From assembly GCA_903813345.2 (NCBI GenBank), contig CAIIXF020000005.1:15505375-15569374 (forward strand): 64,000 bases of DNA, in the 5' to 3' direction. The notes under the pieces are model-generated. The model was not told where the DNA came from. It made no database searches and was given only the letters and a program-made list of their open reading frames with translations. The DNA is from Owenia fusiformis (Eukaryota > Annelida > Polychaeta > Sabellida > Oweniidae). A program made the translations under genes and the position numbers. Shown piece by piece: positions 48,764-58,908 of this stretch (position 1 is its first letter; each line of letters starts with the position of its first letter).

Positions 48764-50029
48764 ATGTTTTGTTGTTCCTTGTGTTCAGCAACTTTTTCTA
48801 GTGAGGACAACTTGAAGAGGCATATGGCAACCTCTTCATGTAGGACAACATCCAAACAATCAAATGGAGTTGAGAGACCGACAATTAGTCATCCACAACT
48901 CCCATCAGAAATGAAACTGATACATCCATTCACCATGATGATTGTGGGACCAACAGGTTCGGGCAAGTCGTCGCTTGTAAATGAGATTATTCAGAAGGCT
49001 GATAAAGTAATCCAGCCTTCTCCTCAGCGGACTGTATGGTACTTTGGACAATGGCAGCCTCTGTATGTAGAAATCAAAACCAAATATCCCCATGTAGACT
49101 TTGTTATGGGATTGCCTGAAGATTTTGGAGAGATGGATCCCTCAATGAATAATCTCATTATCATCGATGACATGATGGCTGATGCGACCAAAGACAAACG
49201 AGTATCAGAACTTTTCACCCGAGGATCACACCACAGGAATCTGAGTGTAATTTGTATCCTTCAAAATTTGTTCCCTCATGGGAGGGAAAGTCGCACAATG
49301 AGTATTAATACACACTACATTGTCTTATTTAAGAATCCGAGAGATCAGAGTCAAGTGAATGTATTAGCCCAACAAATGTACCCTGGTCATGCAACAAAAC
49401 TTCTGACATCATTCAGGCGTGCAACTGCAAAGCCTTTTGGTTACCTGCTCATTGATTTGAAGCAACAAACACCTGACGAAAAGAGACTGGTGCATGCAGG
49501 TTGTTTTCCAATTCAGGAAAATTCAACCAATCATTTTGAAGATCCTGTTCAAATCGCACCTTCGGCAAACTACTATCTATCACGTGATGAACCAGTACAT
49601 CCATCAGATCCAACAACTATAAATAGAGTGAACAGTTTAGAAAATTCTCAATCCATTCATCAATTTACCATGGATGTAAACACTGCAAAAAAAGCTCCAA
49701 CGCACCAGTTCAACATTAACGCAGAAACATGGCCATGGCAAAATCTGCTTCAGAAACTTCCTCATTGTGGTGATTGTGGAGTGGTGATGATGTCTCCCAC
49801 TGATGTAGAAAGGCACAAGGACAACTGCAAAGATGAAGTAGTTCCCCACAAGAAAATGCGACATGAGGAAGATGATGTCAGCAATCCTACATTTTCAGAA
49901 ATGAAAAGTTCAGTGATCAGAGATATGTCAGATGAAATAAACAGACTGGAGAAAAAATATGAAAGCAGAGATATGTCGAAAAAAGAGATCAGGGAAAAAC
50001 TAAAGAGGAAATTGTTCCCTGATAGCTAA
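48764..50029 (+). CDS. Polinton packaging ATPase with N- and C-terminal zinc fingers (set A)
   Basis: 421 residues from the ATG at 48764 to TAA. The middle is a FtsK/HerA-type genome-packaging ATPase: Walker A GPTGSGKSS at about 62-70, Walker B LIIIDDMM at 131-138, and a downstream SHHRNLSVICILQNLFP block shared with the set B ATPase. Unlike that 220-residue protein, it has an added N-terminal C2HC finger (C4, C7, H20, C26) and a C-terminal extension of about 170 residues. The extension has a second C2HC finger (C335, C338, H351, C355) and a charged, coiled-coil-like tail. The frame is intact. In the family the enzyme pumps viral DNA into capsids; DNA or protein binding by the fingers is inference. 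An inverted-repeat transposon begins 17 nt after the stop. Confidence 0.88.
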   Translation: MFCCSLCSATFSSEDNLKRHMATSSCRTTSKQSNGVERPTISHPQLPSEMKLIHPFTMMIVGPTGSGKSSLVNEIIQKADKVIQPSPQRTVWYFGQWQPLYVEIKTKYPHVDFVMGLPEDFGEMDPSMNNLIIIDDMMADATKDKRVSELFTRGSHHRNLSVICILQNLFPHGRESRTMSINTHYIVLFKNPRDQSQVNVLAQQMYPGHATKLLTSFRRATAKPFGYLLIDLKQQTPDEKRLVHAGCFPIQENSTNHFEDPVQIAPSANYYLSRDEPVHPSDPTTINRVNSLENSQSIHQFTMDVNTAKKAPTHQFNINAETWPWQNLLQKLPHCGDCGVVMMSPTDVERHKDNCKDEVVPHKKMRHEEDDVSNPTFSEMKSSVIRDMSDEINRLEKKYESRDMSKKEIREKLKRKLFPDS

Positions 50030-50045
50030 GCCTAATCACCTTACG

Positions 50046-53000
50046 ATAATTCTTTTTATGATAGAAGCACCAAAATTGGTACAAGTGTAACTGAAGGCAA
50101 TTGAAAAAAATTGGCTCGAGGCAGCAAGTGATCCGGAGCCTCTTTCTGAAAAAAAATCCAAGATGGCCGCCAATACATATAGATTTTCAAGAAATTTGAT
50201 TTATCTTTGAATTAATGTTGTATTTTAGCTCTAAACCAATTGTATTTGTTTAAGGGAATTCTAGACAGTTGCTTGTGATATAGGAACTGCTTTACAATAT
50301 ATTTAGCTATTAAAACGGGTGTTCAGCAAGGCTCAGTATTAAGCCTTGTACTATTTTATAAGCTTTTATTGAATTACTCATAATTATACATATCAATATG
50401 AGAGTCACACATATGATTGAGAATAAATGCTGGATAGACTCTGCACTGAAGGCATTTTAAATATATTTTCTTTTGGAAAAAATCTCTAGCCATGTTAAAA
50501 CATGGTATGTACATAGTCAAACGTGACATACATATAGTAAATCCTAGTCAAATACTAGTTTTTGCTGCTGACCAACCATTGTTTGCTTCCCTGAAAACCA
50601 TTCAATAGATATACCCTGATACACATGGGGAAGATAAATACTTGATCATGTTTGGAGGTCTCCATATAGAAATGATATTCCAGAATGTGATTGGCTGACA
50701 GACAGCAGTTGGGTAAATGTAATTGCTCAGTCAAATACAGCATCAGTTGGTACTGCAGAGTCCTTCCTAAAGGGAAGCCATATAACCAAGACTCGAAGAG
50801 CACGTCAAATTACGTTGGCAGCACTCCACATCCTAATGAAGAAAGCTTTCAACATATACCTAGCTGCTGCCGAACTCAGTGATGTAGCCCCCCTATCCTT
50901 TGAAGAATGGAAAAGGGAAGGGGACGACAATTCCGATCCCCCCGTTTCAAATACTGGGCTATAACACAGCGCCTTGAAATGCTGCTTATGATCTTTGTTA
51001 GATCCCTGAGAGAGGCAGACTTTAAACTCTACATATCTGTATTGACCAAGATGATGCCCTGGTTTTTTGCATTAGATCATATACACTATTCCAGATGGCT
51101 CCCAATACACCTAAGGGACATGGTCCAATTGGAGACAACTCACCCTGACCTGTATCAGCGTTTCAATGAAGGTCTCTTTACAGTTCAGAAGACAGCTAGG
51201 TCATTCTCAACCATCCCTATAGACCAGGCCCATGAGCAAATAATGCTCTGATTAAGGGTTCTGGTGGGGCTATAGGGATAACAGAGAATCCTACTGCACT
51301 GAAACGATGGATGATAGCTGGTCCTGCAATATTCCAGATCATCAAAGAGTTTGAAGAAATTTAGAGATGATGTATTTGCTGTTGTGACTACTATTGATAA
51401 ACTAGGCAATCCATTCCTTGTGTCAGGTGAAGATGTATTTACTTTTGACACAAAGGATGTTATATGTATCAGTAAGTGACACCATCAGAAGTATAGAAGA
51501 CATTGGCAACCAAAGCTTCACTAAGTATACAACTGAACGTCTTGTGGAGAGAACTGAACCATTGGATACACCCATAATAATAGCAGCAAAATACCCAAAA
51601 GATCAAATCAGAAATCTCAAATCAAGAAAATGAGAAATGACTGTGATTTGTTCTCCAAATTATACATCACATGCCAGACAAGAAACATTGATCTTGATGA
51701 CTTTCTCATGCATGAGAACCAGGAGTATCCACCTTCACTGGCAAAGTATGGTGTCCTCAGAAATGGTGACAAATCAGAGCTACTTGACTGCATGGAGGAT
51801 ATTGTCCCTAGGGAAAAAGATAGGCCTGTTGTTGCTGAAATAATAGATGGTGCATGTTCAGTACACCTTCTAAAACTAACTACAGCAAAGACCTTTGAGG
51901 ATTATGCCACTAATGTTTTCCTTCCCTACATCCAAGGTCAGCTGCAACATGTTGATCGCCTCGATATATTTTTGGGATGAGTACCTGACAAGGAGCCTAA
52001 AGACGATGACGAAACAAGCGTGGGAAGGGTGACAGAAGGATCTTTGTAACACTGTGCCCAGAAACTGGCAGTCTTACTTGAGAGATGACTCCAACAAGCA
52101 AGAGTTGTTTGGTATTTTAGCCTACAAACTATCAAGTCTTCCATTAGATGCATATAAACAGATTGTGACCACAATTGGTGAGAAGGTGATTTGCAATCCT
52201 GCTAGTAGTGATACAAATGACTTGGAGCCATGTTCTCATGAAGAAGCAGATACCAAAATGTTTGTCCACATTGCCCTTATGGCTAGAAGAGGGTTTGCCA
52301 GAATACTTATCAGAAGCAATGATACTGATATAGTTGTCCTTGCTGTAGCTGCCTCTGTCCAACTCGGTATTCGCATATGGGTTGCATTTGGAACTGGGAA
52401 AAACTATAGGTATTTGTCTGCTCATGAGATGGCAAGAGCTCTTGGACCTACCAAATCTGAATGTCTCTCTGTTTTCCATGCATTTACTGGGTGTGATAGC
52501 ACATCGTCATTCTTTGGCCATGGAAAAAACAATTTTGGACAGTATGGAATAAATATCCAGAAGTAACAGAAGCATTCCTCGCTTTAAAACAAACCCACAT
52601 CACAAGCTCTATTTCCATTGGAACGTTTCACAACCATTGTGAATTATTGTGTTTTATGGATTATGGCGACGGCTTTTTTGAATGGATGTTGACCCTTTGA
52701 AATGCCTATGGACTTGGAGACTGGATTTTATCTATCACACATCATTTGAGACTGAATGCTCTATCTTGTATGAGTACTTATATCTACAACTATTTTTGAT
52801 GTTATGAGTATTGGCTATCAATTTCTAGTTTTTCTTTAACATGTATTGTAATGACTTCAGTATGAATGAAATGTCCCTTGGTGTTCTGGTCTTGGATTGT
52901 GATATCGGTTCTTGAATGGTGGGGGGAAAGGGGGTATTATACATTGTTTCTTTTCATATTAGATCATGGTTTTGGGATATATGGGGTTTGTTTTTCTTGA

Positions 53001-54105
53001 CTGGTATGCACTTAGAGTTTGCTTTTTCTTGCCGAGTTCCATTACAACTTTTGGTCCTTTCCCTTTGGCACTTGTGCTTAGATATTTGTCATTGTTTTCT
53101 ATGACAGGACAAGTTCAACAACTGATATTAACTCAACCAGAAAATATCTTTTCACCAAGAAGGGAAGACAGATTGACAAGATACCTCCTACTAAGGCAGC
53201 TTTGGAGCAGCATATTAGGAGATCAGCCTTCACAGGAGGGATTGTTTGAGGCCAAATACTGGATCCTCCAGGATTATTTGAAGGTTGGCTCGGAGGAGGA
53301 TGATGGTGATCACGTGATTCCACTTTTTGGTCTACTCTTCAGCAAGCGTCAATAGCATGCAGAGAACTCATAAAGTGTCAATGCAGCAAGGGTTGTCGTC
53401 CTTAGTATTGTTCATGTAAAAAAGCTGGCTGGGCAAAATGCACAGACCTTTGTAAGTGCAGTGGGCTTTGCACTGATTAGTGAGAGTAACAATAAAGGAC
53501 AAAATAGTTGAGATTTGAGAAAGATGGTGATCAAAAATGTAAAACATAGAAAATTTATCAAACATAAATTGTGACAATTTATCAAACATAAATTGCCCCA
53601 GCATTGACATTTTCGCATTGTAGCACCATCTAACTGGTACTGTTATAACCCCCTTATTTTGGATATGTGGCTGAATATATTCTCTTATACAAGTTGTTCA
53701 GTAGAAGTAAGAGATCTTATTATCCAATATTATGTAAGTACTCAGTCTTTGGTTAACAATTTTTGATGAATAACAATATATGTCATTTATGAACTTAATA
53801 GTACAGGTCATAATACTGAACCTTGTTTTACGCCGTTTTACATTTGAAACTCAAGTTAAATGTCAGTTCATCAAAAAAGATTCATTTCAAAGCCACTTCT
53901 TGAGGTTTCTATGCTGTTTTCATTAATATGTTAGAGGATCTTGAGATTTTAATAGAAATCGGCAAAATCACAAACAGACTGGCGGCCATTTTGAATTTTT
54001 TCCAAAACGAGGCTCCGGATCACTTGCTGCCTCGAGCCATTTTTTTTCAATTACAATCAGCTACACTTGTACCAATTTTGGTGCTTCTATCATAAAAAGA
54101 ATTAT
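50046..54105. mobile_element. 4-kb inverted-repeat DNA transposon nested in set A
   Basis: The left end, 50046 to about 50165 (ATAATTCTTTTTATGATAGA...), and right end, about 53990-54105, are inverted copies over about 110 bp with few differences. They include GGCTCGAGGCAGCAAGTGAT and AAAATTGGTACAAGTGTA. The terminal ATAATT/AATTAT could hide a TA or AT target duplication; no longer duplication is seen. The element is on average as AT-rich as the host. It carries a decayed gene. Superfamily is not recognised from the termini. Confidence 0.85.
50690..53480 (+). pseudogene. Decayed transposon gene with HEEAD and NDTD motifs
   Basis: Homologous blocks are scattered over frames with stops and shifts. 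In order: a weak start near 50690; ALDHIHYSRWLPIHLRDMV and SFSTIPIDQAHEQ (50907-51251); TTERLVERTEPLDTP (51418-51633); LDDFLMHENQEYPPSLAKYG (51630-51980); CSHEEADTKMFVHIAL, ILIRSNDTDIVVLAV and GPTKSECLSVFHAFTGCD (52054-52566); then after about 500 unmatched bases a KIPPTKAALEQHIRRSAF block near 53190 and a Cys-rich KKAGWAKCTDLCKCSGLC end near 53440. I recognise the pattern as a repeated invertebrate protein family with no agreed name. The HEEAD/NDTD pairs resemble acidic sites of PIN-like nucleases, which is inference. Confidence 0.7.
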
Positions 54106-54112
54106 TGGGAGG

Positions 54113-54418
54113 GGTTTTCAAGTGATTCAGCCTAACTATGAAGCAAAATCTAGATTGCTAAAACGATATGGAAAACTTCTGAGAAACATAGTAGACCTTC
54201 AGGGTTCCACCCTGCACCAGGACATTGTAGCGAACATTCAAGATCTGCTTGAAGAAGGACTGCCTCCATCCAATGCCATTAGAAAGTCATTCGCCAAATT
54301 TTCTACATTGATAGATGCCATTTTTGATGTCAGAGAAGATAATTTGTCCGAATCTGAGAATTCTGAATATGATGATGACATAGAGAGTGATACCATAGAA
54401 GAAGATGAATCAGACTAG
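54113..54418 (+). CDS. Small acidic-tailed viral protein, 5' end lost
   Basis: An open frame continues from next to the transposon end to TAG at 54418; the first codon usable as a start is a GTG at 54122 and no in-frame ATG exists. The 97-98 residues begin PNYEAKSRLLKRYGKLLRN and end in a strongly acidic tail of Ser, Glu and Asp. It is probably a Polinton gene whose start was removed when the nested element inserted. No family is recognised. Confidence 0.45.
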   Translation, partial: GFQVIQPNYEAKSRLLKRYGKLLRNIVDLQGSTLHQDIVANIQDLLEEGLPPSNAIRKSFAKFSTLIDAIFDVREDNLSESENSEYDDDIESDTIEEDESD

Positions 54419-54691
54419 CAAGTGTCAAAATAGATGTATATTGTATATAAACTTTTTGTTTCTCGGATATTCACACATGTAAATGAAGGAATGATTTAGA
54501 ATTGATTTGAGATGTTATCATTTTTTGTAATCTCATGGACCTTTGTTCCAGACATAATATTTAATAAATAAGAATGTGGTTTACCTTATGTTTAACCAAG
54601 CATTTATTTGTACTAGCTACATGATATAGTCAAGTGTTTTTTCATTTATGTACATGATACTACAAGGATGTATATTTATTTCATTATACAC

Positions 54692-55837
54692 TCACAAGTC
54701 CTTCACCATTGCTTCACTTATCCATTCATTAAATTTACTAGGGAAACCCTTCCATGACACCAAAACCTCTCTTAACCTTCCACGCCTCCGGTGTTTCAAG
54801 ATTTTATCAATTCTAAAGTTTCTACCTGGGTTAATCCTTTGCATTTCATTTTCATACACACTGCCTTCAATCTCTTCACCTTTTAGATCCACCAGTGTAT
54901 ATACAGGAGGTCTTGTGGCTCTCCGAGATTTCACAATAAAATATTCTTCACTCCACAGTTGGTCATAGCCACGGTCAAATGCTGAGCGGTAGGCAGACAT
55001 TCTTACATAATCACCAATGTCAAACTTGAATTTGATTGGCTTGCTTTGTTTTGTTTGATTGGACAAGTAAATGTTTTCCCATACACTATACTCGTTTTCT
55101 CTTGTGACATCCTTTGGTGCCATTCTGATAGACCGATGATAACTCTCATTGTAGGACTTCACCAGATCCTGCAATTTGTCAATCCAGCGTCTTCGTCCTG
55201 TAGTATAAAAATATCGATGCATTTTCTTTTTCATCGTACGTATGACTCTTTCGGCCAGGCTTGCTTTTACATCTGATCTCGTGGTAAAGTAGTGAATGTT
55301 TCTTCCTTGCAGAAATGTTTTAACCAATCTGTTGTCGTACTCTCGCCCAGAGTCACTTCTAATTTTCCACGGTTTACGTCCCTTGGCAAATACACGTTCC
55401 ATAGTTTGTACCATTTCCTCTGCCTTCTTAGTTTTGAGTGGTTCTGCCCATAGGTATTTGCTGAGTGAATCTATGAAAAAAGCCACATATCGGTACTGGT
55501 CATTTTGGGCAGCTGTGTCGATGAAGATTCCAGTGTCACAGTCCCATTGTTCATCAATGTAACGTACCGCTACCTTTCTGCGTAAAAACTTTCTCTTCAC
55601 TTTTCCGAATAGGGTGTATGAATCCTGAGATTGCAGCCATCGTTTCACTTCATTCTTCGTTACACCTTTATCCTTGACTTCACGCCAAAATTGAGATATA
55701 CCTGCATAAGATCCAGGTTGGTCTGTGTCATAGTAAATCTTTTTTAACATCTGTGTCTTTACTCTTGATAATGGTAATATTTTAGACTGAGGTAAATGGT
55801 TTTGTGGTTTCGAGGTCGATATCTTTTTCCTCCTCAT
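54692..55837 (-). CDS. Polinton integrase with chromodomain (set A)
   Basis: 381 residues, ATG at 55837, intact. The retroviral-type DDE core has the first Asp in EQWDCDTGIF (about D101), the second in RSDSGREYDN (D162) and Glu in AERVIRTMKKKM (E196). An N-terminal helical segment (YYDTDQPGSYAG) precedes it. The C terminus (about 343-381, FRIDKILKHRRRG then VSWKGFPSKFNEWI) is a chromodomain, which in related integrases guides insertion to marked chromatin. It is homologous along its whole length to 61837-62982 but on the opposite strand to its neighbours. AATAAA follows the stop closely. Confidence 0.93.
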   Translation of the reverse strand: MRRKKISTSKPQNHLPQSKILPLSRVKTQMLKKIYYDTDQPGSYAGISQFWREVKDKGVTKNEVKRWLQSQDSYTLFGKVKRKFLRRKVAVRYIDEQWDCDTGIFIDTAAQNDQYRYVAFFIDSLSKYLWAEPLKTKKAEEMVQTMERVFAKGRKPWKIRSDSGREYDNRLVKTFLQGRNIHYFTTRSDVKASLAERVIRTMKKKMHRYFYTTGRRRWIDKLQDLVKSYNESYHRSIRMAPKDVTRENEYSVWENIYLSNQTKQSKPIKFKFDIGDYVRMSAYRSAFDRGYDQLWSEEYFIVKSRRATRPPVYTLVDLKGEEIEGSVYENEMQRINPGRNFRIDKILKHRRRGRLREVLVSWKGFPSKFNEWISEAMVKDL

Positions 55838-56005
55838 ACTTCACGGTTAGGGAATGAACTGCAAGAGATCGACTCTAGTTGTTCATATATATGAAAAACT
55901 ATGAGGCATAATTATCTAAGCACGTGAACAGAGGTATGTGTACACACTTATCTCTTTAAATCATTGAAGGAATGTTGACAGACCTCATTTGGCTAAGATG
56001 ACAAG
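55838..56005. promoter_or_regulatory. Divergent promoter region between integrase A and small capsid protein A
   Basis: 168 bp between two outward-facing start codons. It includes TTCATATATATGAAAAACT near 55884, a possible TATA-type element usable for either direction. Based on position and composition only. Confidence 0.4.
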
Positions 56006-56428
56006 ATGGAGACAGATCATTACTTTTTCTTGAGCAGCAACGACTCTAAACAATATTATCCATTCAACAATTCAAATAACTTTACTGTACTTTTACCTAG
56101 CTACATTAATCTGGTTGGAATTTGGCAAATTAGCCTCTGTGAGATTAATTTTCCTCCCAACCCTATCTGCGATTCGGAAGTGACTTGTCTGGACGTGTTC
56201 TGCGAGTTGGCTGATTCATCAGTGGTGAACTGCAAGAAACAATCAATTCTGAGGAGACTCCCAAAATCAGAACCCAACAGAGTTTTTCATAGGCCAATGT
56301 ACTTTTCCATCAAACAGTTACAGTTTGACAGAATCAAAATAACTATAAGAGGTGACAACGACAAACCAATTTCATTTCAAGATCAAGGATCAGTGACTTG
56401 TACGGTACATGTAAGACGCCTCTTGTGA
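56006..56428 (+). CDS. Small capsid-type protein, penton-like (set A)
   Basis: 140 residues from ATG at 56006. It aligns end to end with 58909-59319: an N-terminal FLSSNDSKQYYPFNNSNNFT, LPSYINLVGIWQISLCEINF, a middle LDVFCELAD, then FHRPMYFSIKQLQFDRIKI and a C-terminal CTVHVRR. Position just before the basic protein and major capsid protein, and the beta-rich pattern, fit the single-jelly-roll minor capsid (penton) gene of Polintons. That role is inferred. Confidence 0.6.
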   Translation: METDHYFFLSSNDSKQYYPFNNSNNFTVLLPSYINLVGIWQISLCEINFPPNPICDSEVTCLDVFCELADSSVVNCKKQSILRRLPKSEPNRVFHRPMYFSIKQLQFDRIKITIRGDNDKPISFQDQGSVTCTVHVRRLL

Positions 56429-56438
56429 GCAAAACAAA

Positions 56439-56772
56439 ATGAAATTGGAAGTTTATGTCGACGATCCTAAAAAAATGGGATTCATTTATTCAGGCTAGTA
56501 GAGAGGGCAGAGTGAAAGCACAGATAGGCAGGGGAGCCAAGTATATCCCTCTATCGTCTGTGAGGGATCCCCAGCCAATAACACTTGTCTCCCCTGTGCA
56601 GGCCGTGACTGAACGTGCCCGCTCAGACATAGAACAACAGAAATCCATGACGAGACACAACGAGATTTCCACTGCACATCCTGTGACTATAAAAGGTCAT
56701 AAAAGGAAGCGTAGTCCAACTGCAACCATAAGTAAGAAAAAAAAAAGTCCAATGGTAAGCATCATCGGGTGA
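56439..56772 (+). pseudogene. Small basic viral protein, frameshifted (set A)
   Basis: An open frame of 105 codons starts at the ATG at 56455. Its homolog at 59591 shows that the natural N terminus is in another frame, starting at the ATG at 56439 (MKLEVYVDDPKK matches YVDNPQVWKK). The two frames meet at a run of seven A at 56469-56475, so a one-base length change is the likely break. Conserved body: FIQASREGRV, KYIPLSSVRDP, SPVQAVTERARSDIE. The C terminus is rich in Lys and Arg (KGHKRKRSP, SKKKKSP), as in a DNA-condensing or nuclear-targeted protein. Confidence 0.65.
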
Positions 56773-56812
56773 CCAGGTTCGAGAACATTTTTGACAGACA
56801 TTAATAATAAGG

Positions 56813-57328
56813 ATGGCATTCAAAGTGATTGGAAGCGAGGATGTAATTAGCAGCAATTTGAAATTTTTTGGAGAACCACCCACCGAGAGCAGCGTGACAG
56901 CCTACTCCTACGTCGAAGTCCGACCTACCGGACAATTAACGGATAATTCCGTGGTGGAATTCAACATTCCCAACAACTCCTCCCAGCTCATCGATCTGAA
57001 AAACTCTAAACTACACATCAAGGCCAGAATCGTTAAAATGGATGGCACTATTCCGGAGGAAATGGACAAATACGGTCCAGTGAATAACCTCCTTCACTCT
57101 TTATGGGGACACGTAGAGGTTCAACTTCAACAACGTCCAGTGCCTACGTCGATCAACATGTACCCCTATAAAGCCTATCTCAAGTCAACCCTGAATGTCA
57201 CCAAAGCGGAGCAAGATGGAAAGCTTACCGGGGCGATGTACTACAAGGATAGGAGTTTTGGCACCACCAATAATCTGGACGATGCGGACCCGTTAGGGGG
57301 TACATCGAATGGAGGTTACATCACGTGA
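56813..57328 (+). pseudogene. Major capsid protein, truncated after about 171 residues (set A)
   Basis: Starts at ATG 56813 and is colinear with the first about 180 residues of the 447-residue protein at 59923 (shared SSVTAYSYVEVRP, FNIPNNSSQLIDLK, YPYKAYLKSTLN). It then stops at TGA 57328 just where the homolog continues with the rest of the fold. The remaining two thirds are not found downstream, so this is a broken copy and not a simple nonsense mutation. Confidence 0.8.
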
Positions 57329-57359
57329 TGGTCTTTGACCTCTGGTGGAAAGAACGTAG

Positions 57360-57548
57360 ACATGGATAGATGTCCGTCAAACTGTTAGTCTGATATCCGA
57401 GTTTCTCTCTGTCTCATTGAGAGAACCGGAAGAACTTGATCAACTTTTACACGGTCTTATCGGGGATATTGGTGCATGGAAATGTTATATTATTCCCACT
57501 GATACAGAAGATAGAGTACTGAGTGAGCTCATTGGACAACATTGTTAA
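57360..57548 (+). pseudogene. Unassigned coding-like fragment after the truncated capsid gene
   Basis: An open stretch of 62 codons with no ATG, ended by TAA. It reads like real protein (ISEFLSVSLREPEELDQLLH, GAWKCYIIPTDTEDRVL) and follows directly on the capsid break. It may be the tail of a small viral gene joined by the deletion. AATAAA follows at 57573. Confidence 0.35.
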
Positions 57549-57773
57549 CACGTTATCTGTACACGTTTGCTGAATAAAGTATTATCGCATTATGAAGCAT
57601 GATAAGAGCTTGTTATGTTACCGTGACTGTAGAATATTTTGGAATCAGATATGGCTGGACTGGAAAATACAAATCAATTTAGGTAGTATACATTGATCAT
57701 TCCGCTCTGTTAAAATCAAACAATTCATTTTTATCCTTAAGCTTGTCAAATTATTTTCTGTCAATATTTTCAG

Positions 57774-58157
57774 AACCCACCGTTGTTACGTTTGCAACAT
57801 GTCGTTCTCTAAGAGAACTTACATGCAGCAACACGTGTATAAAGTTCACAGCAAAACATCGGCTGTAGAGTGTTATGTGTGTGGGAAGAAAAGCAAGCAA
57901 AAATAGAACTTAGCCCGACCTATGAAACAGCACGGTAATTAAATATTTCACGAAGTAAGATCATCTTAGCATTCGCATCAATCATATCGCTCTGATAATT
58001 AACTAATGCAGGTAAAGTATTTCACCTTTATGTATGAGGATTAATAATAGATTGATTTCAGAATGTAAGTCACTTTGTCATATGTGCGGAGAATTTTTGC
58101 CTGAAAAGGAACTTCAAATGCATATGATGATAAAACATCAACAGGACTCCATAGTCG
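57774..58157 (+). pseudogene. C2H2 zinc-finger segments with splice-like borders
   Basis: A block at 57774-57906, after TTTTCAG, encodes CYVCNMSFSKRTYMQQHVYK followed by VH: a classical C-x2-C-x12-H-x4-H finger, then a second CYVCGKK start cut by TAG. A second block at 58062-58157, after GATTTCAG and before GTATGT, encodes CHMCGEFLPEKELQMHMMIK followed by H, another finger. The AG and GT borders suggest exons, unusual for a compact viral segment. No ATG-led frame joins them. It may be a remnant of a viral or host finger gene. Confidence 0.45.
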
Positions 58158-58272
58158 GTATGTATTGCATTGTACTCGTTGTGCTATTTCGTTGATTTGT
58201 GCTCGTGCGGTCAGTTTGTTTAATTAGTAACGTCAGTGTGAGTTTTTCACATCTGCATGCTGAAGAAATATG

Positions 58273-58280
58273 TATAAATA
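58273..58280 (+). promoter_or_regulatory. TATA box candidate upstream of set B
   Basis: TATAAATA followed about 35 nt later by an ATG at 58314 (AATCATGG, good context). It would serve the small gene starting there. Confidence 0.45.
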
Positions 58281-58321
58281 TCGAGCAAACTTGTAGCTCT
58301 TTCTTTTGCAATCATGGCTGA

Positions 58322-58672
58322 GTTGGAGCGTTGTACGTTGAACCCTCTTTTCTTATTCATCGTGAGATTCTTGAAGGGGTTAGTGATGTCTGCGAAGCCT
58401 GTGACATTCAAGATCCCTCCCAAGACCATCATGACTGTCTGACTCCTATGGAAGAGCATCTGTTTGCTTCATTCGAACCAGCTTTGGTCAAAGTCATGGA
58501 GAATAGTTCTGAAGTGAAGCAATGTGTTTTTAAACTGACCAAGTTGTTCAAGCTACCAAGCATCAAGGACATTCAAAACTTGCAAGAAAACATTGATCAA
58601 GAAGCACTAAAGTCTTCTATAGCATGGCCTAATGAACACCAACAGGCAATCAATGACATTTTATCAGACTGA
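58322..58672 (+). CDS. Unrecognised viral protein, start uncertain
   Basis: The open frame runs from 58322 to TGA at 58672. It contains CEACDIQDPSQDHHDC, a Cys/His cluster able to bind metal, then a helical, charged region (FEPALVKVMENSSEVKQCVF, KDIQNLQENIDQEALKSS). The TATA-linked ATG at 58314 is in another frame and reads MAELERC before running to a stop. The first in-frame ATG is 58448 (MEEHLF). A shift near 58325 would link the ATG with this frame. No family is recognised. Confidence 0.45.
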   Translation, partial: VGALYVEPSFLIHREILEGVSDVCEACDIQDPSQDHHDCLTPMEEHLFASFEPALVKVMENSSEVKQCVFKLTKLFKLPSIKDIQNLQENIDQEALKSSIAWPNEHQQAINDILSD

Positions 58673-58908
58673 TTTATCCTTAAAGTTTAAGACTTTGAAT
58701 ATACATCTATCATATAATTCAAATACCATCAATAACATCAGTAACATCAATAAATACAATATTTAATGTAAATATATTATAAATTCAATGTGAAATAAAT
58801 TATGTAACCATGTATTAAAATGATTGTTGTCTTTTATGTCATAACATAAATAGGTTACACTCTTCAAGTCAATACATTTATCAGTTAAACTAGCAAAGAG
58901 GTAACAAC

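Noticed and set aside
52916-53104. Hydrophobic frame inside the nested transposon
   Set aside because: AT/T-rich composition effect in the unmatched part between two pseudogene blocks.
57301-57779. Terminal inverted repeat marking a boundary between viral sets A and B
   Set aside because: I compared this stretch with the leader at 47.9-48.4 kb and with itself and saw no convincing repeat or target duplication.
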